A DNA stretch of 64,000 bases, from NCBI GenBank assembly GCA_031550725.1, contig JAVBOH010000008.1, forward strand, positions 1 through 64,000, in the 5' to 3' direction. The DNA is from UBA946 sp031550725. GTDB taxonomy: Bacteria; Bacillota; Clostridia; Oscillospirales; Ruminococcaceae. Positions 7,876 through 16,505 of the stretch are shown here, one piece after another. Position numbers and translations under genes: made by a program. Within the stretch, counting starts at the first letter, position 1, and every line of letters begins with the position of its first letter. The notes beneath the pieces are model-generated. The model saw nothing but the letters and a program-made list of their open reading frames with translations, did not search any database and was not told the DNA's origin.

Positions 7876-10488
7876 TTGGCACCAAGAAAAAGCAGTTCAG
7901 CAACAAAAGCCGAGCTTGAAAAAAAAGAAAAAAACGACAGGGTTTTATGGTCAACGATATTGTTCGCCATAGGTGTGCTTGTGCTTGCATTCACGCTTAT
8001 TAAAGGTGAATCGGCATGGAACAGCATACATAATATGTTTTTAGGGTTATTTGGAATTTCTGTTTTTATAGTTCCTGTTGTGCTTATTTACGTTTCTGTT
8101 ATGATAGCCTTAGACAAGGCACACCAAACTGTTGAGGGCAAGGTTGTGCAGTGTTTTATACTTATATTTTTGCTTTGCGGATTTGTTCAGATAGTTTTTG
8201 CAGGCGAATTGCAAGGGGTAAAGCTGTTTGATGAAATTATACCAACGCTTTATGAGGAGGGGAAAAAACTCCGTGGCGGCGGTGTTTTCAGCATACTTCT
8301 AGCAGGACCATTGCTGTCGCTTTTTAAACAAACTGGCGCAACAATCATTATTTTACTTCTTATTTTTGTTTTCGCTATGTTAATGCTTAATAAGACTGTT
8401 CTTGACTTATTCAAGCTTATTAAAAGATTTTTCGTATCGGCATTTTCAAACAGACCTGAATATGTAGAAACAGAAGATGTTGATTTTGTCGCTCCTCCTG
8501 GGGCAAAAATGAAAACCTTTGGTGCTAAAAAAGCTGTGCCAAATCAGGATGTCCCTGCAAAAATTGCTGAAGAAAACCGCAAGAAATTCAATATAGACAT
8601 ACCTATTCAAAAACCAGCTTTAAACGATAAAACATCCGCAAAAGAACAAGTTGCTAAGGAACTTTCACCTGCTGAACAGATGATGGCTGAAATGCCTGCT
8701 CATCCGATTTCAGCAGTGACATCTAACCCTTTGCTTGATGCTGTAAAAAGTGCTGAAGAAACTTCAAATTCTGTTTCAACAGACTTGAATGATATCATAA
8801 AAAAGGCGGCGGCAGTTCCAGAAAAGAAAGAAAAGACATCATTTTTTGCGCCAAAAGAGGATGCCAAGCTAAAACCTAAAAAACTATCTACACTTGCTTC
8901 AAACAAGATACAGACTGACGAAGAACTTGATGTTCCTGATGCACCGACTGCGGCTGATATCCAGCATGAAATTGCCGAACAGCAAGCAGAAGTGTTTGTT
9001 TATAAATTTCCTCCTGTATCACTTTTAAAATATGCTGATAACTCGCTTAATGCCGCTGAGGCTGAGGCTGAAATGAAAAACAATGCTGACACACTTGTTG
9101 ACACGCTCAAAAGCTTTGGCGTTCAGACACGTATCGTTGATATCCACCGTGGACCAACCGTTACACGTTATGAGTTGCAGCCAAGTGCTGGTGTAAAGGT
9201 ATCAAAAATTACAGGACTTTCCGATGATATTGCGCTTAACTTAGCTGCAGCAGGAGTGCGTATTGAAGCACCTATCCCTGGAAAAGCTGCTGTTGGCGTT
9301 GAAGTTCCTAACAAGGTTAAGGACATGGTAACTTTCCGTGAGATGATTGAAAGCCGTGAATTTGCTGAAAACAAATCAAAGCTTTCCTTTGTTGTCGGCA
9401 GAAATATTGACGGTGACGTTATTATCGGTGATATCGCAAAAATGCCGCACGTTATTATCGCTGGTACAACTGGTTCTGGTAAATCGGTTTGTACAAATAG
9501 TATAATAATGAGCATATTATACAACGCATCACCTGACGAAGTGCGTTTAGTTCTTATCGATCCTAAGATGGTTGAGTTTAAAACATACGATGGTATTCCG
9601 CATTTGCTTATCCCTGTTGTAACTGACCCACGAAAAGCCGCAGGTGCATTGTCATGGGCTGTGCAGGAAATGCTAAAGCGTTATAAGCTTTTCTCTGATA
9701 ACAATGTTCGTGATTTAAACGGCTATAACGAAATGGCTGCTGAAACTGAGGGTGTTGAAATGCTGCCTCGTATTGTTATTGCCATCGATGAGCTTGCCGA
9801 CTTGATGATGGCTGCTGCTAAAGAAGTCGAGGACTCAATATGCCGACTTGCACAGATGGCTCGTGCCGCAGGAATGCACCTTATTATCGCAACACAGCGA
9901 CCAACAGTTGATGTTATTACAGGTCTTATCAAGGCTAATATTCCATCAAGAATTGCGCTGACTGTTTCATCGCAAATAGACAGCCGAACTATTATTGATA
10001 CAGCAGGAGCAGAAAAACTGCTTGGTAATGGTGATATGCTTTATTTCCCTAGCGGTATACCAAAGCCTGTTCGTATTCAAGGATGTTTCTGCTCCACTAA
10101 GGAAGTTGAATCTGTTGTTGAATTTATTAAAAGCGGTGGAACTATTGCATATGACAATGAAATTATCGAAGAAATCGAAAGAAATATACCTGCCGAGAAA
10201 TCCGCTAAGGGTGATGACAGTTCAGGCGGATATGCAGAACCTGCCGGCGATAAGGATATAATTGATCAAGCTGTTGATATCCTTACAACTGGCGGACAAG
10301 CCTCTGTATCATTCTTGCAGCGTAAGCTAAAGCTTGGATATGCTCGTGCTGCACGAGTTATGGATGAGCTTGAGGAACTCGGGGTCGTTGGTCCTCTTGA
10401 GGGAGCAAAGCCACGTAAGGTGCTTATTTCAAGAGAGATGTGGTTACAAAGAAAGCTTATCAATGAGGATAGGATTGACGAGGAATAA
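7876..10488 (+). CDS. ftsK: DNA translocase FtsK/SpoIIIE
   Basis: A DNA-pumping ATPase of about 870 residues that clears chromosomes from the septum at division or into the forespore. Four hydrophobic segments occupy the first 180 residues. A charged linker of about 250 residues follows, then the alpha/beta motor with Walker A GTTGSGKSV near residue 532 and Walker B-type IVIAIDELADLM. A winged-helix gamma domain closes the protein (DIIDQAVDILTTGGQASVSFLQRKLKLGYARAARVMDELE split over its helices). I chose the TTG at 7876 because AAAAGGA lies 9 bases upstream and overlaps the other in-frame candidates; starts at 7858 or 7867 are possible. Whether it acts in vegetative division, sporulation or both cannot be decided. 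Confidence 0.93.
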   Translation: MAPRKSSSATKAELEKKEKNDRVLWSTILFAIGVLVLAFTLIKGESAWNSIHNMFLGLFGISVFIVPVVLIYVSVMIALDKAHQTVEGKVVQCFILIFLLCGFVQIVFAGELQGVKLFDEIIPTLYEEGKKLRGGGVFSILLAGPLLSLFKQTGATIIILLLIFVFAMLMLNKTVLDLFKLIKRFFVSAFSNRPEYVETEDVDFVAPPGAKMKTFGAKKAVPNQDVPAKIAEENRKKFNIDIPIQKPALNDKTSAKEQVAKELSPAEQMMAEMPAHPISAVTSNPLLDAVKSAEETSNSVSTDLNDIIKKAAAVPEKKEKTSFFAPKEDAKLKPKKLSTLASNKIQTDEELDVPDAPTAADIQHEIAEQQAEVFVYKFPPVSLLKYADNSLNAAEAEAEMKNNADTLVDTLKSFGVQTRIVDIHRGPTVTRYELQPSAGVKVSKITGLSDDIALNLAAAGVRIEAPIPGKAAVGVEVPNKVKDMVTFREMIESREFAENKSKLSFVVGRNIDGDVIIGDIAKMPHVIIAGTTGSGKSVCTNSIIMSILYNASPDEVRLVLIDPKMVEFKTYDGIPHLLIPVVTDPRKAAGALSWAVQEMLKRYKLFSDNNVRDLNGYNEMAAETEGVEMLPRIVIAIDELADLMMAAAKEVEDSICRLAQMARAAGMHLIIATQRPTVDVITGLIKANIPSRIALTVSSQIDSRTIIDTAGAEKLLGNGDMLYFPSGIPKPVRIQGCFCSTKEVESVVEFIKSGGTIAYDNEIIEEIERNIPAEKSAKGDDSSGGYAEPAGDKDIIDQAVDILTTGGQASVSFLQRKLKLGYARAARVMDELEELGVVGPLEGAKPRKVLISREMWLQRKLINEDRIDEE

Positions 10489-10502
10489 ACAATACGTTGT
10501 AG

Positions 10503-10529
10503 TGTAGGGAGCGACGCCCTCGTCGCTCC
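10503..10529. repeat. REP-like palindrome, copy B (upstream of RAYT)
   Basis: TGTAG, then GGAGCGACG / CGTCGCTCC around CCCT. It is the exact reverse complement of the copies at 14-40 and 11198-11224 and lies 60 bases before the RAYT start. Confidence 0.85.
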
Positions 10530-10589
10530 ATTTCAATTGCCGCAGTATTGGTGTCATTTAATATATAATATTTATTTTCAAGGTGAAAT

Positions 10590-11120
10590 ATGGAGTTTAA
10601 GCAACGAAAAAACCATAGATTAAAAAATTATGATTACGGAAAATATGGTTATTATTACGTGACCATATGCACATTAAACAGAGAAAACATTTTAAGTAAT
10701 GTAATTGAACAAAATGGAGCAACTGTTAGTATTCCAACAGCTTTAGGAATAAAAATAATTGAGTACTGGAATAATATTGAGTTATTAAATGAAAATGTAA
10801 AAGTTGATAAATATATTTTAATGCCAAATCACATACATGGAATAATTATTATTGAAAATCAAGAATTATGTTTAAATGAGGATAAAAAATACTCATTTGA
10901 AATTTTAGAGAAAAAGGATAGACGTTCACTGCAAGGCTTAGTAAAAGATTTTAAATCTGTTACAACAAGATATTATAAGAAAATGTTTGATGTTAACACA
11001 TCATTATGGCAGGAATCTTTTTATGATGAAATTATAAACAAACAAAATCAATATGAAAAAGTGTGTAAATATATTGAAGATAATCCATTAAATTGGCTAC
11101 TTGATGATTTGTATAAGTAA
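10590..11120 (+). CDS. REP-associated tyrosine transposase (RAYT)
   Basis: A 176-residue Y1-type HUH transposase. The metal-binding pair is in LMPNHIHGIIII (near residue 82-91), preceded by YYYVTICTLNRE, and the candidate catalytic Tyr is in the C-terminal helix QYEKVCKYIEDNPLNW. These features match the RAYT branch of the IS200/IS605 superfamily, single-copy domesticated relatives that act on REP palindromes by single-strand cleavage and joining. It is intact, has AAGGTGA before the ATG, and is bracketed by inverted identical palindromes (10503-10529, 11198-11224) plus a third at 11122. Action on this repeat family is inference from position. Confidence 0.88.
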   Translation: MEFKQRKNHRLKNYDYGKYGYYYVTICTLNRENILSNVIEQNGATVSIPTALGIKIIEYWNNIELLNENVKVDKYILMPNHIHGIIIIENQELCLNEDKKYSFEILEKKDRRSLQGLVKDFKSVTTRYYKKMFDVNTSLWQESFYDEIINKQNQYEKVCKYIEDNPLNWLLDDLYK

Positions 11121-11121
11121 T

Positions 11122-11160
11122 TGTAGGGAGCAATGCCAATGTTGTGGCACAGTCCCTACA
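11122..11160. repeat. REP-like palindrome, copy C (after RAYT)
   Basis: TGTAGGGA and TCCCTACA end a 39-base element whose centre also pairs (GCCA/TGGC). It begins 2 bases after the RAYT stop. Confidence 0.75.
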
Positions 11161-11197
11161 TTGCTGTTGAATATTGTTACTCTTCTAATAAAAAGGT

Positions 11198-11224
11198 GGA
11201 GCGACGAGGGCGTCGCTCCCTACA
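11198..11224. repeat. REP-like palindrome, copy D
   Basis: GGAGCGACG-AGGG-CGTCGCTCC-CTACA, identical to 14-40 and inverted relative to 10503-10529. With copy B it brackets the RAYT gene as a roughly 720-base unit. Confidence 0.85.
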
Positions 11225-11266
11225 CGTCACACGATATATTTTAATTTAAACAAAGGAAGTAAAACC

Positions 11267-13177
11267 ATGCCGTTTTTACCAATATCCCGAAAAGAAATGC
11301 TTGAGCAAAACATAGAGCAGTTTGATTTTATATGCGTTACAGGGGATTCATATGTTGACCACCCTAGCTTTGGCATTGCTATAATTTCAAGAATAGTCGA
11401 AAGCCTAGGTTTTAGTGTTGGCATTATTTCACAGCCTGAATGGAGAAATAATACTGATTTCATGAAGTTTGGTGCACCTAAATATGCGTTTTTAGTAACA
11501 TCAGGCAACATCGACTCTATGGTTGCTCATTATACCGCTGCAAAGAAAAAGCGTTCCGATGATGCTTATACTGCCGGCGGAAAAGCTGGCAAGCGTCCTG
11601 ACAGAGCGGTTATTGTTTACTGCCAAAAGCTTCGTGAAATTTATCCTGACACCGCTATTTGTATCGGTGGGCTTGAAGCGTCACTGCGCCGTTTTGCGCA
11701 TTATGATTACTGGGATGATACTGTTATGCCGTCTATACTTATGGACAGCTCTGCTGATTTACTTATGTATGGCATGAGTGAGCATCAGATTGAAGAAATT
11801 TGTACACGCTTAGCAAGCGGTGAGAATATTCATTCGCTTACTGATATTCGTGGTACTGCATACTTGACTGAGCCTAAAAACACGCCATATGGTGCTGTTC
11901 AGTGTCCGTCACTAACGGAAGTTCGTGAGGATAAATCCTTATATGCAAAGGCTTGTAAAATTCAGTATGACTGGCAGGATGAGGTTTATGGCAAGACTAT
12001 TATTCAGCGTCATGACAATATGATGCTCGTTCAAAATCCCCCTGCCCTTTCACTAACAACAGAAGAACTGGACAAGGTTTATGCCTTGCCTTATATGCGT
12101 ACATATCATCCGTCCTATGAAAAATTGGGTGGTGTTAAGGGTATAGAGGAAGTTGAATTTTCCATTACTCATAACAGAGGATGTTTCGGAAATTGCAACT
12201 TCTGCTCGATTGCACTTCATCAGGGCAGACATATTTCCATTCGCAGTGAGGAAAGTGTGCTAAAAGAAGCTGAACTCCTGACAACACTTCCAAACTTCAA
12301 GGGATATATCCATGATGTCGGCGGTCCTACTGCAAATTTTCGTCAGACATCCTGTACAAAACAGCTTGAGCATGGACTTTGCAAGGGTAAGAAATGTCTT
12401 GCTCCAACACCATGCAAAGCACTTGAAGTCGACCATACAGACTACCTTAATATGCTTAGAAAAATCCGTGCATTACCTAAGATTAAAAAGGTTTTCATCC
12501 GTTCTGGCATACGTTATGACTATCTGCTTGAGGATGAAAATGAAGCTTTTATGCGTGAACTTATTGAACATCATGTAAGCGGTCAGCTAAAGGTTGCACC
12601 TGAGCATTGCTCCGCTGTTGTGCTTGATAAAATGGGTAAACCGCATATTGAAGCATATAAAAAGTTTCAGGAAAAGTTCTATTCCTATACAAAGAAAATT
12701 GGCAAGGAGCAGTATCTTGTGCCATATCTGATGTCCTCCCACCCTGGAAGTACACTTAAAGAGGCACTTGAACTTTCTATGTTTTTGAAGTCCTTGAAAA
12801 TGCGTCCAGAGCAGGTGCAGGATTTTTACCCTACCCCTGGAACGATTTCAACCTGTATGTTTTATACTGGACTTGACCCATATACAATGGAAAAGGTTTA
12901 TGTGCCAAAGACTGCTGAAGAAAAGGCTATGCAGCGTGCATTGTTACAGTATTTCAATCCAAAAAATCAGCGTTTGGTTATTAAGGCACTGCAAAAAATT
13001 CACCGCACCGATTTGATAGGTACTACAAAGGAATGTCTTGTTAAACCTGATGCGGAATACCTTGCTGAACAAAACAGCAAACAGCAAAGCAATAAAAAGG
13101 GAGGTTCAAGTTCAGCATGGCAGGAACAAAACGGAAAACGTCGAAAAAGACCTCACAATCAGCGCAAAAGACATTAA
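11267..13177 (+). CDS. YgiQ-family radical SAM protein
   Basis: A 636-residue UPF0313/YgiQ protein. The N-terminal part (about 1-270) has the family's B12-binding-like fold segments (FDFICVTGDSYVDHPSFG, CIGGLEASLRRFAHYDYWDD). The radical SAM core starts near residue 300 with FSITHNRGCFGNCNFCSIALHQG, giving the [4Fe-4S]-ligating CxxxCxxC. A conserved Cys-rich segment (SCTKQLEHGLCKGKKCLAPTPC) follows, and the C-terminus is a short basic tail. The substrate of YgiQ is not known. Its last 61 bases overlap the start of the metallohydrolase gene, which suggests translational coupling. AAAGGAAG precedes the ATG. Confidence 0.92.
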   Translation: MPFLPISRKEMLEQNIEQFDFICVTGDSYVDHPSFGIAIISRIVESLGFSVGIISQPEWRNNTDFMKFGAPKYAFLVTSGNIDSMVAHYTAAKKKRSDDAYTAGGKAGKRPDRAVIVYCQKLREIYPDTAICIGGLEASLRRFAHYDYWDDTVMPSILMDSSADLLMYGMSEHQIEEICTRLASGENIHSLTDIRGTAYLTEPKNTPYGAVQCPSLTEVREDKSLYAKACKIQYDWQDEVYGKTIIQRHDNMMLVQNPPALSLTTEELDKVYALPYMRTYHPSYEKLGGVKGIEEVEFSITHNRGCFGNCNFCSIALHQGRHISIRSEESVLKEAELLTTLPNFKGYIHDVGGPTANFRQTSCTKQLEHGLCKGKKCLAPTPCKALEVDHTDYLNMLRKIRALPKIKKVFIRSGIRYDYLLEDENEAFMRELIEHHVSGQLKVAPEHCSAVVLDKMGKPHIEAYKKFQEKFYSYTKKIGKEQYLVPYLMSSHPGSTLKEALELSMFLKSLKMRPEQVQDFYPTPGTISTCMFYTGLDPYTMEKVYVPKTAEEKAMQRALLQYFNPKNQRLVIKALQKIHRTDLIGTTKECLVKPDAEYLAEQNSKQQSNKKGGSSSAWQEQNGKRRKRPHNQRKRH

Positions 13178-14160
13178 ATCTGTCACCATCGATATTTTTA
13201 ATACTCCTAATTTTACTTGCAGGATTTATATATGCAATTTACCTAGAAAACGGCGATATCGAAACGCCTTCTGCTGTGACTGAAAATTTTATTACAAAAG
13301 ATGCTGACTTAGAGATACACTTTATTGATGTCGGGCAAGGTGACAGCTCGCTGATAATTTTCGGTGACACCACAATTCTTGTTGACGCTGGTGAAAAGGA
13401 AATGGGTGAACGTGTTGTCAAATACCTAGATGACCTCGGAATCAAAAAGCTTGATTATATTGTTGCGACACATCCTCATTCTGACCATATAGGCGGACTG
13501 CCGTTTGTTATAAATAACATTGATGCAGGAAAGGTAATCGCACCTCGTATTACCGAGGAAATAACCCCGACTACTAAGACATATGAAAATTTTTTGTTAG
13601 CACTTAAAGGTAAGGCTTTAAAGCTCACTGCTGCAAAATCAGGCGATATATACACTCTTGAACATGATAAACAAAGCGACGCAGATGGCGGCAAAGCCAA
13701 AACTGCACAGCTTGAAATAATATCACCTATTTATCCTGATTATGAGGCTTATACAGACCTTAATGATTTTTCCGTCGTGTTTAAGCTTAGCTACAAAAAC
13801 ACGTCATATCTTTTCACTGGTGATGCATCAAAGCCTGTTGAAAAGGATATCTTATCACATAATATTGATATCTCGGCTGATGTGCTTAAAGTTCCGCATC
13901 ATGGCAGCTCATCATCTTCTTCGTCTGATTATGTTAAAGCTATTTCTGCAAAATACGGTATTATTCAATGCGGACAGGATAATTCATATAATCATCCGAA
14001 TGAAAAAATTGTTGCCCGCTATGAAAAAACTGGTATTACATTATACCGCAATGATTTGAATGGAAATGTTGTTGTTTATTCTGATGGGGATGAGATTAAA
14101 ATACAAGCACAAAATAAACCTTATATTTCAAAGGATGAAATTATAAACAAAGATGAATAG
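13117..14160 (+). CDS. ComEC C-terminal-like metallo-beta-lactamase-fold hydrolase
   Basis: A 347-residue exported or membrane-anchored protein. A signal anchor (SIFLILLILLAGFIYAIYL, about 25-44) precedes an MBL domain with IHFIDVGQGDSSLI, the metal-binding THPHSDHIGGLP, LFTGDAS and VPHHGS. These motifs match the soluble C-terminal domain of the DNA-uptake channel ComEC, but there is no Competence channel domain. Such stand-alone proteins are often found with a DUF3006 gene, as here two genes downstream. It may be an extracytoplasmic nuclease or phosphodiesterase; the substrate is unknown. The start lies inside the ygiQ-family gene with GGGAGG upstream. Confidence 0.88.
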   Translation: MAGTKRKTSKKTSQSAQKTLNLSPSIFLILLILLAGFIYAIYLENGDIETPSAVTENFITKDADLEIHFIDVGQGDSSLIIFGDTTILVDAGEKEMGERVVKYLDDLGIKKLDYIVATHPHSDHIGGLPFVINNIDAGKVIAPRITEEITPTTKTYENFLLALKGKALKLTAAKSGDIYTLEHDKQSDADGGKAKTAQLEIISPIYPDYEAYTDLNDFSVVFKLSYKNTSYLFTGDASKPVEKDILSHNIDISADVLKVPHHGSSSSSSSDYVKAISAKYGIIQCGQDNSYNHPNEKIVARYEKTGITLYRNDLNGNVVVYSDGDEIKIQAQNKPYISKDEIINKDE

Positions 14161-14187
14161 TCTGACATAAATTTGAGGTGAACGTAA

Positions 14188-14994
14188 ATGCTTTATAATG
14201 CTAAGAATGGCTGCATTAAAATTGATAATACCGATATGGATTACATTTCTTTTGGCAAGCGTAAGAAAAATCTGATTATGATACAAGGACTTGGTGATGG
14301 ACTTCAAACTGTTAAAGGTATGGCTTTTCCGTTTGCATATATGTATAGAAAATTTGCTAGGGACTATACTGTTTATGTTTTCAGCCGTAAAAATGCTATG
14401 CCTGATACATATTCAACCTTTGATATGGCGAATGATATTATCACAGTTATGTATATGCTCAAAATCGATAATGCTGACATTTTAGGGGTATCACAAGGCG
14501 GCATGATTGCACAGCACCTTGCCATAAATTATCCCGAACGTGTTAACAAACTTGTGCTGGCAGTGACGTTGTCATGCCAAAATGAAACAGTGCGAAATGC
14601 CGTATCAGCTTGGATTGAGTTTGCGAAAAATGGCGACTATAAAAGTATTTTCATTGATACCGCTGAAAAGTCATACAGCGAAAAATATCTAAAGAAATAT
14701 CGTCCTTTCCTTTCTCTTTTGGGCACAACTAAAAAAGCTCATGATTTTAATCGTTTTATTACAATGGCAAATGCCTGCTTAACTCATGACACATTTGACA
14801 GCCTTGATAAAATTATTGCTCCAACACTTGTTATCGGCGGTGACAGCGACAAAATTGTCGGCATAAAGTCATCACAGGAAATTGCCGATAAAATTAATGG
14901 CAGTCAGCTTTATATTTATAAAGGACTTGGTCATGCAGCTTATGAGGAGGCTAAGGACTTCAACAAACGTGTACTTGACTTTTTGAAATCATAA
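14188..14994 (+). CDS. Alpha/beta-fold hydrolase
   Basis: A 268-residue single-domain hydrolase. The nucleophile elbow GVSQGGMIAQ places Ser near residue 104, the acid is likely the Asp in GGDSDKIVG near 231, and the His is in YKGLGHAAYEEAKDF near 250, a complete triad. LIMIQGLGDG supplies an oxyanion-hole region. No signal peptide is visible, so it is probably cytoplasmic. The substrate cannot be predicted. It lies 27 bases after the metallohydrolase and 27 before the DUF3006 gene in a closely packed unit. GAGGTGA is upstream. Confidence 0.88.
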   Translation: MLYNAKNGCIKIDNTDMDYISFGKRKKNLIMIQGLGDGLQTVKGMAFPFAYMYRKFARDYTVYVFSRKNAMPDTYSTFDMANDIITVMYMLKIDNADILGVSQGGMIAQHLAINYPERVNKLVLAVTLSCQNETVRNAVSAWIEFAKNGDYKSIFIDTAEKSYSEKYLKKYRPFLSLLGTTKKAHDFNRFITMANACLTHDTFDSLDKIIAPTLVIGGDSDKIVGIKSSQEIADKINGSQLYIYKGLGHAAYEEAKDFNKRVLDFLKS

Positions 14995-15021
14995 AATTTA
15001 TTATATAAGGACGTAAGAATT

Positions 15022-15231
15022 ATGCTTATAATCGAAAGTATCCACGAAAATATTATAAAAATTGAGGACGGCGACACCTTTTTTACCATATCTGCTGAAC
15101 AGATAAAAGGTGCATATAAAGAGGGTGACATCATTGTTTTAAACGATGATGGTTTATATGAAATTGATAAATCTGCAACAGATAACAGGCGTAAGTCCAT
15201 TTTAGATTTACAAGATGATTTATTTAGCTAA
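15022..15231 (+). CDS. DUF3006 family protein
   Basis: A 69-residue protein with the DUF3006 pattern (IIESIHENIIKIEDGDTFFTI, then GDIIVLNDDGLYEID). The fold is predicted to be a small beta-barrel. Members usually lie next to ComEC-like metallohydrolase genes, and one lies two genes upstream here. The function is unknown. The start has AAGGACG upstream. Confidence 0.8.
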   Translation: MLIIESIHENIIKIEDGDTFFTISAEQIKGAYKEGDIIVLNDDGLYEIDKSATDNRRKSILDLQDDLFS

Positions 15232-15289
15232 TATTATACATATAGTATATTGATTTTATATATTCTTATTAGGAAAGAAGTAATAATTT

Positions 15290-16165
15290 ATGAAAGAAAA
15301 TCTATTTAACACTCTAACTGAAATCATGCCTGAACTTTCAAAGGGACACAAAAAAATCGCTCAGTTTATACTTGAGCGATATGACAAAGCCGCATTTATG
15401 ACTGCATCAAAGCTTGGCACCACGGTTGGTGTCAGTGAGTCAACCGTGGTTCGTTTTGCAATGGAATTAGGCTTTGAGGGATATCCTGAATTGCAGCGTG
15501 CTCTAAAGGAAGTTACAAGCAACAGACTAACTCCTGTTCAGCGTATTGATGTTATGAATGACCGCTTGGGTGATGAGGATGTCTATGATAAAATCTTGAA
15601 TATGGATATCGACAAGCTTAAAAAAACACTTGAGGAAGGCTCTCGTGACGAATTTTATTCAACAGTTGACAAGCTATGCAATGCAAAGCGTATTTTTATA
15701 ATTGGTGCAAGGTCAGCGGCAGTATTAGCACGTTTTATGTCTTTTTATTTTACTATGATGTTCAGCAATGTCAAGCTTGTTCACACTACCTCAACTTCGG
15801 AAATGTTCGAACAAATTTTGGGTATCGAAAAGGGTGATGTTATGATTGGCATTAGCTTTCCACGCTATTCAAAGCATACTGTTAAAGCATTCCGATATGC
15901 CCATGAGCGTGGCGCAGATGTCATTGCCGTTACAGACAGCATGATTTCACCTCTCACAAAGTTTGCTGATAATGTTATCCTCGCAAGAAGTGATATGACA
16001 TCATTTGCTGATTCATTGGTTGCACCAATGAGTGTTATTAATGCGCTTATAGTTGCTGTTGGAATGAGAAAAAGGGATTATGTTGTCAATAATTATGAGC
16101 TGCTTGAAGAAGTATGCGAAAAATATGATGTCTATGCTAATTTTGACGACGACGACGAAGTATGA
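15290..16165 (+). CDS. MurR/RpiR-family transcriptional regulator
   Basis: A 291-residue regulator. Residues about 1-77 form the RpiR helix-turn-helix (LSKGHKKIAQFILERYDKAA, VGVSESTVVRFAMELGFEGYPEL) and about 125-265 a SIS sugar-phosphate-binding domain (RIFIIGARSAAVLARFM, DVMIGISFPRYSKHTV). Such proteins sense phosphosugars and control sugar or cell-wall-sugar genes; the target here is not evident because no sugar operon adjoins it. The C-terminus ends in an acidic run (FDDDDEV). GAAAGAAG is upstream. Confidence 0.9.
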   Translation: MKENLFNTLTEIMPELSKGHKKIAQFILERYDKAAFMTASKLGTTVGVSESTVVRFAMELGFEGYPELQRALKEVTSNRLTPVQRIDVMNDRLGDEDVYDKILNMDIDKLKKTLEEGSRDEFYSTVDKLCNAKRIFIIGARSAAVLARFMSFYFTMMFSNVKLVHTTSTSEMFEQILGIEKGDVMIGISFPRYSKHTVKAFRYAHERGADVIAVTDSMISPLTKFADNVILARSDMTSFADSLVAPMSVINALIVAVGMRKRDYVVNNYELLEEVCEKYDVYANFDDDDEV

Positions 16166-16173
16166 AGTGTAAT

Positions 16174-16198
16174 TGTAGGGGCGCACAATGTGCGCCCC
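16174..16198. repeat. REP-like palindrome, copy E
   Basis: TGTAG leads into a 10-bp perfect stem, GGGGCGCACA with TGTGCGCCCC, around a single base. It sits 9 bases past the RpiR stop and could also stop transcription. Confidence 0.7.
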
Positions 16199-16505
16199 TT
16201 GTTATGTCCATTTTCATATTATGTATATCACGTTGTATGGAACGCTATTTTTTCTGCTATTTGCAATATAGGACACGTATTGACAACATAAATTTTAGTA
16301 AATATGCCAACAGCGTTTTTGAAGTGTTTTCCATAGCAATATCACACTTGTGAAATAATACACATTACAAAAACCACACACGCCATAAACTGTGCAAATT
16401 AAATAAATATGTACATAAATTTAATGCTTAGGTGAAATTTGAATTTTTGCGCTTATGGGGATATAATATAGATACAGTAAAGAAATAAAGGGGAATTAAT
16501 TAGTT
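16199..16505 (+). promoter_or_regulatory. Gap with ECF promoter at 16439-16467
   Basis: TTGAAT (16439-16444), 17 bases, TATAAT (16462-16467) is a good promoter. The leader is short (about 30 bases) and ends in AAAGGGG. No riboswitch fold was recognised, so the vitamin carried by the transporter is not indicated. The rest of the gap appears featureless. Confidence 0.7.

Noticed and set aside
16162..16353. 63-codon frame overlapping the RpiR gene end
   Set aside because: It runs through the REP-like palindrome, has no ribosome site and an unnatural composition.
16199..16505. Vitamin riboswitch before the ECF S component
   Set aside because: With the predicted promoter at 16439 the leader is only about 30 bases, too short for thiamine, FMN or cobalamin elements.
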